Source: Marinobacter sp. (GTDB lineage Bacteria > Pseudomonadota > Gammaproteobacteria > Pseudomonadales > Oleiphilaceae). From it: 64,000 nt of DNA. Position numbers and translations under genes: made by a program. This document shows positions 27,756 through 34,863 of this stretch, piece after piece. Position 1 is the stretch's first letter; each line of letters opens with the position of its first letter. The stretch is from NCBI GenBank assembly GCA_022565395.1, contig JAIUMV010000003.1, forward strand, positions 62,001-126,000, given 5' to 3'. A model generated the notes under the pieces. That model was not told where the DNA came from and did no database searches. It saw only the letters and a program-made list of their open reading frames with translations.

Positions 27756-28220
27756 ATGAACCCCAAAATAGTTATCGGAACGATACTTCTAGCCTTGGCG
27801 CCATGGCTCTGGTTCGCTTCGTTGATCTTTATGCAAGATCCGGAATGGCCAGAAGACGCAGTTTTTTTAATCATTATGTTGTGTTTTTCGAGCGCTGCGT
27901 TCTGGATGGTCTTTACGGTTATAGCCAGTATTGTGGTTTTGCCGAAGCTCGACCGGCTGGCCCGGCCAGATATGGTTGATATGATCAAGCGTTCCGATAG
28001 CTGGTGGTTTCGTGTCATGCGGCTGAATGGCTATGCCGGTGCCTTAACCTGCAGGCGTATTCGCAAGGCGGAGGCCCTGCCGGTGGATCTGCGCGAACAG
28101 GGCCGTGACCTTAGGTGGCCGCTGTATGCCTACATTTACTCCTTGCAGTTCACAGCTTTTTTGACGGTGGCGATGGCACTGATCATGTATTTAGTACCTG
28201 AGCCTTCTGTTGTTGGTTAA
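27756..28220 (+). CDS. Small three-helix membrane protein, paralogue 1 (putative immunity protein)
   Basis: This 154-residue protein has hydrophobic helices at about 5-25, 36-62 and 124-147. Between the second and third lies a basic, highly conserved core at 61-121 (VLPKLDRLARP, IKRSDSWWFRVMRLNGY, LTCRRIRK, LREQGR, RWPLY). No family known to me. Its ribosome site GGAGGTGA (27738-27745) overlaps the stop codon of the toxin-like gene, so the two are coupled. Multiple tandem copies of a small membrane protein behind a membrane-active protein is what immunity genes of pore-forming toxins look like; that role is inference. Start chosen at ATG 27756 because paralogues begin MNPK. Confidence 0.6.
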   Translation: MNPKIVIGTILLALAPWLWFASLIFMQDPEWPEDAVFLIIMLCFSSAAFWMVFTVIASIVVLPKLDRLARPDMVDMIKRSDSWWFRVMRLNGYAGALTCRRIRKAEALPVDLREQGRDLRWPLYAYIYSLQFTAFLTVAMALIMYLVPEPSVVG

Positions 28221-28253
28221 TGCGAAGTGAGCTGTCTGGAGAGCGGTACTCGA

Positions 28254-28312
28254 TTGAACCCCAAAAGTGGTCGGGTCGGTGTTTTTAGCCTTGCCGTGGC
28301 TTGGGGATGGTT
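28254..28312 (+). pseudogene. Remnant of the 5' end of a further immunity-like paralogue
   Basis: Within the 153-bp gap between paralogues 1 and 2, TTG-AACCCCAAAA is followed by GGTCGG and TTTTTAGCCTTGCC-TGGC segments. With small gaps they align with the first 18-20 codons of paralogues 1 and 3 (M-N-P-K, then LLALAPW). The conserved core and the rest are absent. CTGGAG lies upstream as a former ribosome site. The similarity is short, so this is a probable rather than certain remnant. Confidence 0.45.
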
Positions 28313-28373
28313 AAGCCCCCTGGGGCATGTCGCGGGTGAGGCTCTTTGCGAACAGACTTTCGGTCACTGAGCT

Positions 28374-28820
28374 ATGAATACAAAACTGGTAGTTACATTA
28401 GCTTTATCGCCGCTTGTAATTTGGTTTTGGTTGTTGTGGTTCATATGGGGAGGGGAGTTTGATTGGTGGCGGCAGGGCTTTTTCATGCTCATTGCGCTTG
28501 GCTTCCTTGGTGTATTTTTTTGGATAGTCTTCACGATCATCGTGAGTATCGTGGTTTTGCCGAAGCTCGACCGGCTGGCCCGCCCAGAAATGGCTGATAT
28601 GATCAAGCGTACCGATAGCTGGTGGTTTCGTGTCATGCGGCTGAATGGTTATGCTGGTGCTTTGACCTGCAGGCGTATCCGCAAGGTAGAGGCCTTGCCG
28701 ATAGATCTGCGCGAACAGGGCCGCGAGCTTCGCTGGCCGCTGTATGTATATATTTATTCACTATTATCTAGTTGCTTATTGCTTGCGGTGCTTGCCGTTT
28801 TGCTTCGTTTCAGACCGTAA
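28374..28820 (+). CDS. Small three-helix membrane protein, paralogue 2 (putative immunity protein)
   Basis: A 148-residue copy. Its core (VLPKLDRLARPEMADMIKR, DSWWFRVMRLNGYAGALTC, RELRWPLY) is nearly identical to paralogue 1, but the N-terminal membrane region (KLVVTLALSPLVIWFWLLW, then GGEFDWWRQG) and the third helix (LLSSCLLLAVLAVLLRF) are very different. If these are immunity proteins, the variable helices are the candidate specificity parts. The ribosome site is poor (only GAG before the ATG), and a degraded copy occupies the space upstream. No function can be assigned from family knowledge. Confidence 0.6.
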   Translation: MNTKLVVTLALSPLVIWFWLLWFIWGGEFDWWRQGFFMLIALGFLGVFFWIVFTIIVSIVVLPKLDRLARPEMADMIKRTDSWWFRVMRLNGYAGALTCRRIRKVEALPIDLREQGRELRWPLYVYIYSLLSSCLLLAVLAVLLRFRP

Positions 28821-28911
28821 TCAGTGTAATCCAGACCCTTTGGAAAACTGATATGTGTAGTATTGGGACATTCGCTCATTTCACGAGACGGCGACTAGTG
28901 AGGTAAAAGCG

Positions 28912-29364
28912 ATGAATCCCAAAATAGTCGTTGGAACAGCTCTTTTGGCCTTGCTGCCATGGTTTTGGGTGGCCTCTGTGACCTTTATGAGAGGGCCCAG
29001 GGGGCCAGAGGATGCGGCGTTTTTGGTCGGTTTTCTTTGGTTGACTATCAGCGTCTACTGGATCGCTTTTACCGTCATAGCCAGTATTATGGTCTTGCCG
29101 AAGCTCGACCGATTAGCTCGACCGGATATGGCCGACATGATCAAGCGTACCGATAGCTGGTGGTTTCGTATCATGCGGCTGAATGGTTATGCTGGTGCCT
29201 TGACCTGCAAGCGTATTCGCAAGGCGGAGGCGCTGCCGGTGGACCTGCGCAAGCAGGGGCGAGAGATTCGTTGGCCGCTGTATACCTATATCTATACATT
29301 GATATTTAGCGGCGCCCTATTAGTTGCTTCAGCTATAGCCATGCGCTATGTGCCCGAACTATGA
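28912..29364 (+). CDS. Small three-helix membrane protein, paralogue 3 (putative immunity protein)
   Basis: A 150-residue copy starting MNPKIVVGTALLALLPW. The loop between helices 1 and 2 is MRGPRGPEDAAF, aligned with MQDPEWPEDAVF of paralogue 1. The core carries small changes (FRIMRLNGY, CKRIRKAE, LRKQGREIRWPLY), and the last helix is FSGALLVASAIAMRYV. GAGGT lies 8 nt before the ATG. The gene is intact. Function inferred only from the locus. Confidence 0.6.
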   Translation: MNPKIVVGTALLALLPWFWVASVTFMRGPRGPEDAAFLVGFLWLTISVYWIAFTVIASIMVLPKLDRLARPDMADMIKRTDSWWFRIMRLNGYAGALTCKRIRKAEALPVDLRKQGREIRWPLYTYIYTLIFSGALLVASAIAMRYVPEL

Positions 29365-29427
29365 GCTGATAAAGGTGTTGGCCTTAGTTTCGGCAAGCTG
29401 CTTTTAACATAAGGGCGCTTTCGTGCG

Positions 29428-29900
29428 ATGAGTCCAAAAATAGTTATCGGAACGATACTGCTCGCCTTGGCGCCTTGGCGCCATGGCTCTGGTTGGCGTC
29501 GTTGATTCTCATGAATGATCCCGAATGGCCTGAGGACATAATGTTGCTGATAGCCTTATTGGCTTTCTCGGCTGCTGCCTTCTGGATCATCTTCACAGTC
29601 ATCGCCAGTATTGTGGTCTTGCCGAAGCTCGACCGATTAGCCCGACCGGATATGGCCGACATGATCAAGCGCACTGATAGCTGGTGGTTTCGTGTCATGC
29701 GGCTGAATGGCTATGGTGGTGCCTTGACCTGCAGGCGTATCCGTAAGGTGGAGGACTTGCCGGTGGATTTGCGTGAGCAGGGCCGGGAGCTAAGGTGGCC
29801 TCTTTATGCGTATATTTACTCTATGCAGTTAGCGGGCGCTTTGATGGTGATTCTTGCATTGGCCATGTTTTTCGCACCTGATCTTTTTGTTATCGAATAA
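29428..29900 (+). pseudogene. Small three-helix membrane protein, paralogue 4, frameshifted by an 8-bp tandem duplication
   Basis: From the ATG at 29428 the reading frame matches paralogue 1 (M-S-P-K-I-V-I-G-T-I-L-L-A-L-A-P-W), then meets a second copy of GCCTTGGC and ends at a TGA at 29503-29505 after 25 residues. Removing one 8-bp copy restores a 154-residue protein, exactly the length of paralogue 1, continuing WLWLASLILMNDPEWPED. A restart at TTG 29475 inside the repeat would give a 141-residue protein lacking most of helix 1. So the gene is off, truncated, or phase-variable; a sequencing error is the plain alternative. Confidence 0.7.
29464..29479 (+). repeat. Exact 8-bp tandem duplication GCCTTGGC x2
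   Basis: GCCTTGGC at 29464-29471 is repeated at once at 29472-29479, followed by a further GCC. Paralogue 1 has a single corresponding unit at the same place. The unit length is not a multiple of three, so it shifts the frame; slipped-strand replication could remove or restore it. Confidence 0.9.
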
Positions 29901-30041
29901 TGTAAGTTCAATACTGCAATCAGTGGTTATTAACATCATTGCGCTTGCTACTAACATTACAATTCATAACGGTTTTTTTCGTCAGGCTGCTTAGAATGCC
30001 GCCCTTCTCGGATTTATACAGACGGAAGAGGCAGACCTGAT

Positions 30042-30434
30042 ATGACCACCACCGATCTCGTGTTTCAAAGTTATGGCCGCTGCTGTGCCCGTGACGGTTT
30101 TTTTGAGGATTTTTACCGCTTCTTTATGGCCAGCGCCGACGAAATCCGTGCCCGGTTTCAGGATACGGATATGGCCGCGCAGCGGCATTTGCTGCGCAAT
30201 GGCATCATGCAGCTGATCCTGCACGCCAGAGGGATGCCGGATCGGAAGCTGAGGGCCTTGGGGGAGAGCCATAGTCGTGGCAAGTACAATATTCCGCCCC
30301 AGTGGTATGGCCTTTGGCTGGACGCACTGATCATTACCGTGAAAGCGCACGACCCTGAATACGATGCCGCACTGGGCGAGGCCTGGCGCGAGGTGCTGAC
30401 GCCGGGTATTGACTTGATACGCGGTGCCTACTGA
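30042..30434 (+). CDS. Single-domain globin-like protein
   Basis: The 130-residue protein has a globin helical pattern: FEDFYRFFMAS for the B-C region, then DMAAQRHLLRNGIMQLILHARG for helix E, the probable proximal histidine H77 in LGESHSRGKYNI (helix F), PPQWYGLWLDALI for helix G and EAWREVLTPGIDLI for helix H. It is similar to the single-domain bacterial globins and sensor-globin heads rather than flavohaemoglobin, since no reductase domain follows. Likely binds O2 or NO through haem. It stands alone; upstream lies the membrane-protein island and downstream a small unknown gene after 105 bp. Confidence 0.75.
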   Translation: MTTTDLVFQSYGRCCARDGFFEDFYRFFMASADEIRARFQDTDMAAQRHLLRNGIMQLILHARGMPDRKLRALGESHSRGKYNIPPQWYGLWLDALIITVKAHDPEYDAALGEAWREVLTPGIDLIRGAY

Positions 30435-30539
30435 GTGCCGGTCGTCCCTGGGTGATAGGTATCCCGGTAGCGAAAGGGCAGGCGACTTGGCTACTATAGA
30501 GACTATACGATATTCAGAGGTTCGTTAGAGGACGCTGTT

Positions 30540-30752
30540 ATGGCTGATGAAGATACCCTGCAAGCCCTCAAGATTGCCTTTACCTTCATGCCTCAACCTG
30601 TTGAGGTTACCAAATACGAGTACGGTGAACGTGCTGATCTGGTGTTGTCCCAGATTAACTTTGTGCGTGAGGTGTTGGCCAGCCACGGTATTGATCCAGA
30701 TGAAGTCAGTGGTGATATCAACCCTGATTTAACTCCCAACTCCTGCTATTAG
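30540..30752 (+). CDS. Small acidic protein of unknown function
   Basis: A 70-residue protein, net acidic, with one probable amphipathic helix (ALKIAFTFMP) and a second (LVLSQINFVREVLASHG), ending in DPDEVSGDINPDLTPNSCY. I recognise no family. AGAGGA lies 9 nt before the ATG. It is 105 bp after the globin gene and 29 bp before the VOC gene, so it may be in one transcript with the latter. The well-formed ribosome site and unbroken frame support a real gene; a role cannot be given. Confidence 0.6.
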   Translation: MADEDTLQALKIAFTFMPQPVEVTKYEYGERADLVLSQINFVREVLASHGIDPDEVSGDINPDLTPNSCY

Positions 30753-30781
30753 GCACTTTGTAGCAGCGCCATGGAGGCCGT

Positions 30782-31198
30782 ATGAAGCCGCGTATCAGCA
30801 TGATAACCCTCGGCGTGAATGATCTGGTGCGTTCTGTGCGGTTCTATGAGCAGGGTCTGGGGCTGCCGCGCATGCCATCGCCGCCTGAGGTGGCGTTTTT
30901 TACCCTCAACGGCAGCTGGCTGGGGTTGTTTGGCCGTGATGCATTGGCGGCGGATGCAGGTATTAAAGATGGCATTGGTCACAAAGGCTTTGCCGGCTTC
31001 AGCCTTGCTCACAACCTGCACTCGCCTGCAGAAGTGGATGCCCTGATGGCGCAGGCGGAGCGGGCAGGAGCGAAAGTCACCAAAGCGGCCCGAAAAACGG
31101 AATGGGGCGGCTATGCTGGCTACTTCGCCGACCCCGATGGTTATCTCTGGGAGATAGCCCATAACCCGCACTTCTGGGTCGGGCCCGAAGACCCGTAG
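30782..31198 (+). CDS. VOC superfamily (glyoxalase/bleomycin-resistance/dioxygenase fold) protein
   Basis: The 138-residue protein shows the beta-alpha-beta-beta-beta VOC repeats: ISMITLGVNDLVRSVRFYEQGLG split by the standard pattern, then VAFFTLNGSWLGLFG, AHNLHSPAEVDALMAQAERAGA and the terminal YAGYFADPDGYLWEIAHNP written in the usual order. Metal-site residues probably include the Glu of LWEIAHN. Substrate unknown; members include glyoxalases, thiol-transferases and dioxygenases. GGAGG precedes the ATG. It converges with tpx. Confidence 0.85.
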   Translation: MKPRISMITLGVNDLVRSVRFYEQGLGLPRMPSPPEVAFFTLNGSWLGLFGRDALAADAGIKDGIGHKGFAGFSLAHNLHSPAEVDALMAQAERAGAKVTKAARKTEWGGYAGYFADPDGYLWEIAHNPHFWVGPEDP

Positions 31199-31243
31199 GC
31201 GGCTCTCCGGGCCACGCCAGCAATACCGCTGAGCTTGGTCGCC

Positions 31244-31741
31244 TTACTTCGCTGCAGCCAAGGCCGCCTCGTAATCGGGCTCCTGGGCTATTTCTCCTAC
31301 CAGCTCTGCGTGAGCAACCTTGCCATCTTTAACGACTACTACGGCGCGGGCCAGCAAGCCTTTCAGCGGGCCATCGGTGATGGTAACACCGTAGTTCTGA
31401 CCAAAGCCCGGATTGCGGAAGGTGGAGGCGGACGTTACCCGCTCCAGGCCTTCGGCACCACAAAAACGGCCCTGAGCAAAAGGCAGGTCGGCGGATACGC
31501 AGAGTACCTGTACGTTTTCCAGAGTTGCTAGCGCTTCATTGAACTTGCGAATGGAGGTGGCGCATACCGGCGTGTCTACGCTGGGAAAAATGTTCAGTAC
31601 CAGGGTCTTGCCTGCAAAGTCCTGCAGGCTTGCGTCGGACAGATCCCCTTTGGTGACAGTAAATGCAGGTGCGGCAGCACCGACGGCAGGCAGGTCGCCA
31701 CTGGTGTGGATGGGGTTGCCTTTGAGGGTGATTTGAGCCAT
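31244..31741 (-). CDS. tpx: Thiol peroxidase Tpx
   Basis: A 165-residue atypical 2-Cys peroxiredoxin. The peroxidatic cysteine is in [14 protein letters not shown] (about position 61) and the resolving cysteine in [18 protein letters not shown] (about 95). The N-terminal [14 protein letters not shown] and C-terminal [12 protein letters not shown] are typical. It removes lipid and alkyl hydroperoxides using thioredoxin, usually in the periplasm in E. coli though it lacks a signal peptide. It is a single gene, divergent from the sugar-dehydrogenase gene. Confidence 0.95.
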   Translation of the reverse strand: MAQITLKGNPIHTSGDLPAVGAAAPAFTVTKGDLSDASLQDFAGKTLVLNIFPSVDTPVCATSIRKFNEALATLENVQVLCVSADLPFAQGRFCGAEGLERVTSASTFRNPGFGQNYGVTITDGPLKGLLARAVVVVKDGKVAHAELVGEIAQEPDYEAALAAAK

Positions 31742-31950
31742 GAGTCATATCCTTGTGGTGGTTGTATCTTACAAACTGCACCATCCCTTACGTTGGAACA
31801 GCGCAGTTGGCCTTGCTGGCTACCCAAGAGGATAGCTGCAAATTGATCAGCGGAACACTGGCACAGGCTGGTGTATGCTGATGGCATCATGTGGATACCT
31901 TGGGTTCAGCTATAGAAAGTCCCGTATACAAGGGGCGGAGCGAGGGCACG

Positions 31951-33531
31951 ATGACAAGCAAGCAGGTATGGCCGAGACGGTTCGTGGGTTTTCTGGTGGC
32001 GCTGGTGCTGGGCATAGTACTGGGTAGTCTGGTGCAGACCCAGTTTAACCTGGTGGCGTTGCGTGACCTGGGGGTGGATATTCCGCTGGCTCTGTGGCTG
32101 CAGACCAGTCTTTTTGACTTGCTGAGCTTTACGCCTATCTACGGCATTATTTTCGGGCTGAGCTTTCTGGTCTCCCAGGTGCTGGCTGGCCTGGTAGCTG
32201 GCCGTCTGTCTGCCGATTGGCGACCCTGGGTCCATGCGCTTGCGGCCGCTCTGGGCCTTTGGGCCACCTTGCTTTTGGTGAATTATCTGGCACCCATGCC
32301 GACCTTGATTGCGGCAACCAGAAGCTGGGGCGGGCTGTTGGCTATGTTGTGGGCAGCGGCGGTGGCTGGCTGGCTGTTTGCCCGCCTCACGCCCCGGCGT
32401 GAGCGGTTATCATCAGTGGCTGCAGTAGCTATGCTGGTGCTGGTGTTCTTGTGGGCACCGGATGGGCAGCTCCAGGCCGCAGAGGTTCCCGACTATCAGG
32501 TGGAAACCTGGGCGAGTGATCTGGAACATCCCTGGTCACTGGCGTTTCTGCCTGATGGCGGTGCGTTGGTAACGGAGCGGGGCGGCCGGCTGTGGCGTTT
32601 CAATGCCCAGGGAGAGCGCGTAGGGTCGGCTTTAGCAGGGGTGCCCCCAGTGTTCGCGTCTGGTCAGGCAGGCTTGTTTGAGGTGTTACTCGCCCCTGAT
32701 TTTGACGATAGCGGGGTGTTGTACCTGAGTTACGCCTGCGGCACTTTGCGGGCTAATCATGCCTGTATCAGCCGGGCCAGATTGGTAGCTGGCGGTCTCG
32801 AACAAGTTGAGGAGATCTTTCGCACCCAACCCGCAAAACGGGGCGATGCTCACTACGGCGGGCGCATGGTGTGGCTAGCAGATGGCACCCTGGTGCTCAG
32901 CCTGGGTGATGGATTTGATTACCGTGAGCAGGCACAAAACCTGGCTAATCACTGGGGCACCATCGTGCGCCTGAACCCCGATGGCAGTGTGCCCCGGGAT
33001 AACCCTTTCCGTCTGTCGCCTGATGTGGCCCCAGAGATCTACAGTTACGGGCACCGGAATGTGCAGGGGCTGATCTATGACAGCGCCAGTGACCGGTTGA
33101 TTGCCCATGAGCATGGCCCGCGGGGTGGGGACGAGATTAACCTGATCCTGTCGGGCAAGAACTATGGCTGGCCGGTGGTCACCCATGGTCTGGACTACAC
33201 CGGCGCCCGCATCACACCGTTCACCGAACGGCCGAATATGCAGCCTCCGCTGCTGCATTGGACGCCTTCCATCGCACCTTCCGGCATGGCGCTGTATGAC
33301 GGTGAGCTGTTTCCAAATTGGCAGGGGGACTTACTGATTGGTGCCCTGGCGGCACGCCGGGTGCATCGGGTGTCGCTGGATCACAGTTCTGCACAGGATG
33401 TTGAGGTACTCTTTGCCGAGCTGGGTGAACGTATCCGAGACGTTCGAACCGGCCCTGATGGCGCGGTTTACCTGTTAACAGACAGTCCTCAGGGACGGGT
33501 TCTGCGGGTAACGCCACGGCACCCTGAATAA
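31951..33531 (+). CDS. PQQ-dependent sugar dehydrogenase (Glu/sorbosone DH family) with N-terminal membrane domain
   Basis: A 526-residue two-part protein. Residues 1-165 contain about five hydrophobic helices (FVGFLVALVLGIVLGSL through AVAMLVLVFLW). From about 175 follows a six-bladed soluble PQQ glucose dehydrogenase-like propeller: LEHPWSLAFLPDGGALVTE, YAGG-type YGGRMVWLADGTLVLSLGD, GHRNVQGL, EHGPRGGDEINLI, GKNYGWPV and RVHRVSLD. Homologues such as E. coli YliI are normally secreted with a plain signal peptide, so the membrane part is unusual and would hold the propeller at the periplasmic face. I chose ATG 31951 with GAGGG four bases upstream; a GTG 60 bp before is possible. Confidence 0.8.
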   Translation: MTSKQVWPRRFVGFLVALVLGIVLGSLVQTQFNLVALRDLGVDIPLALWLQTSLFDLLSFTPIYGIIFGLSFLVSQVLAGLVAGRLSADWRPWVHALAAALGLWATLLLVNYLAPMPTLIAATRSWGGLLAMLWAAAVAGWLFARLTPRRERLSSVAAVAMLVLVFLWAPDGQLQAAEVPDYQVETWASDLEHPWSLAFLPDGGALVTERGGRLWRFNAQGERVGSALAGVPPVFASGQAGLFEVLLAPDFDDSGVLYLSYACGTLRANHACISRARLVAGGLEQVEEIFRTQPAKRGDAHYGGRMVWLADGTLVLSLGDGFDYREQAQNLANHWGTIVRLNPDGSVPRDNPFRLSPDVAPEIYSYGHRNVQGLIYDSASDRLIAHEHGPRGGDEINLILSGKNYGWPVVTHGLDYTGARITPFTERPNMQPPLLHWTPSIAPSGMALYDGELFPNWQGDLLIGALAARRVHRVSLDHSSAQDVEVLFAELGERIRDVRTGPDGAVYLLTDSPQGRVLRVTPRHPE

Positions 33532-33562
33532 AGAATACTTTTGTCACGAAAGGAGGCGGCTG

Positions 33563-33952
33563 ATGGCAGCAATCACGGCGGGCGATACCATCAGGGCGTT
33601 CTTTGATGATTTCGTAACGGCGTTCAGTCAGTTTGACGGCGCCTTGATTGCGACCCGTTACAGTGCGCCCTATCAGGCGCTACTGGCGACGGGCGAGTTG
33701 CAGAGTTTCAGCAGTGAACAGGCCATTGCTGCCCACTTTCAGACAGTGCTGGACGGTTATCGTGAGGCTGGCTGCGTGGCTTGTCGTTACCACGCCCTGG
33801 ATGCCCTGCCGGTGGGGCCGGCGTGCGTATTGGCCACTGTGACCTGGAGCCTGTTGGATGGGGAAGGCGAGGTGGTCCAGTTCTGGCGAGAGTCCTATAA
33901 CCTCGCCAGAACACCCGAGGGCTGGCGCATTTTTGCCTCCATTGATCACTGA
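33563..33952 (+). CDS. NTF2-like (SnoaL-type) protein of unknown function
   Basis: The 129-residue sequence has the cone-shaped NTF2-like pattern: an N-terminal helix (IRAFFDDFVTAFSQFD), a second (SEQAIAAHFQTVLDGYREAG), then strands with VLATVTWSLLDGEGEVVQFWRESY in the standard order and the ending GWRIFASIDH. This fold is used for small isomerases, hydratases and inert subunits; no catalytic residues can be named. A strong AAGGAGG ribosome site precedes the ATG. It is 31 bp after the sugar-dehydrogenase gene and may be cotranscribed with it. Confidence 0.7.
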   Translation: MAAITAGDTIRAFFDDFVTAFSQFDGALIATRYSAPYQALLATGELQSFSSEQAIAAHFQTVLDGYREAGCVACRYHALDALPVGPACVLATVTWSLLDGEGEVVQFWRESYNLARTPEGWRIFASIDH

Positions 33953-34029
33953 GTGGCATGGCCCGTTAGGGGGTCTGCTCTGGCGACAGGGGTATGGTAA
34001 GGTGGTTTGACAGACCATAGGAGTCCGCC

Positions 34030-34575
34030 ATGCCCCAAAGCTATGATGCTGTATTACAGTTCTGGTTTGCTGAACTGACACCTGCTGACTGGTTTCGCAA
34101 GGATGAGAACCTGGACCGCCAGATTACGGAGCGATTTTCGGAGCTACATGCCCGCGCAGCAACCTGCGAGCTGGCGGACTGGCGCGCTGACCCCCACGGG
34201 CGACTGGCAGAGATCGTCGTGCTTGATCAGTTCTCCCGCAACATGTACCGGGATAAACCGGCCGCCTTTGCCTGTGATGCCCTGGCATTGGCCCTGGCTC
34301 AGGAGGCAGTAGCCTGCGGGGCGGACAGAGCCCTGAATCCGAAGGAACGCAGTTTCCTCTACATGCCGTTTATGCATAGTGAGTCTGCGCTGATTCACGA
34401 GCGAGCCATGGAGCTGTTTGATCAGCCCGGGTTGGAGAGTAATCTGGACTTTGAAATCCGCCACAAAGAGATTATCGACCGTTTTGGTCGTTACCCTCAT
34501 CGCAACACCATCCTGGGCAGGGACTCCACTGAAGAGGAAGTCGCTTTTCTGCAGCAGCCGGGCTCCGGTTTTTGA
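34030..34575 (+). CDS. DUF924 family protein
   Basis: The 181-residue helical protein has the DUF924 signatures VLQFWFAELTPADWFRKDE near the N-terminus, AEIVVLDQFSRNMYRD in the middle, and ERSFLYMPFMHSES plus FGRYPHRNTILGR toward the end. The family has a TPR-like fold and occurs widely in proteobacteria and eukaryotes without an assigned function. It stands alone; 288 bp without a gene follow, holding a TGGGGCA/TGCCCCA hairpin at 34716-34733 and nothing else convincing. Confidence 0.88.
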   Translation: MPQSYDAVLQFWFAELTPADWFRKDENLDRQITERFSELHARAATCELADWRADPHGRLAEIVVLDQFSRNMYRDKPAAFACDALALALAQEAVACGADRALNPKERSFLYMPFMHSESALIHERAMELFDQPGLESNLDFEIRHKEIIDRFGRYPHRNTILGRDSTEEEVAFLQQPGSGF

Positions 34576-34863
34576 CAGATCCGACGAAGGACTGCGGTTT
34601 TTTGTGAAAGTTTCCTCGCCCGTGCGGTTATCGCCCCGCGCAACTTGTGAGTGACTGAATCGGCTCGGTTTGGCCCAAAAACTCAAGCGGCGCTGGCGAA
34701 TTTTTAGTCTGTCCATGGGGCACGCCTGCCCCACTGGTTTATCCTTCAAGTACGTGACAGTTCATGACTACCTGTCCCCGCAGCGTTTGTCTGCAGCCAA
34801 ACAAACATGACACAACAGTAATTTTTAGTGCCTGTCCTGGCCGTTTGATGATGGGGTTCTCTT

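Noticed and set aside
26708-29900. Insertion sequence or prophage as the carrier of the toxin-like island
   Set aside because: No transposase, integrase, terminal inverted repeats or flanking target duplications could be found between the acnB terminator and the globin gene.
30500-30520. Possible promoter before the small 70-residue gene (TTGGCT then TATTCA)
   Set aside because: The spacer is 18 bp and both boxes are weak; several equally good overlaps exist in this AT-rich patch.
34716-34733. Hairpin TGGGGCA/TGCCCCA after the DUF924 gene as a terminator
   Set aside because: It lies 140 bp beyond the stop and has no T-run; noted in the gene entry only.
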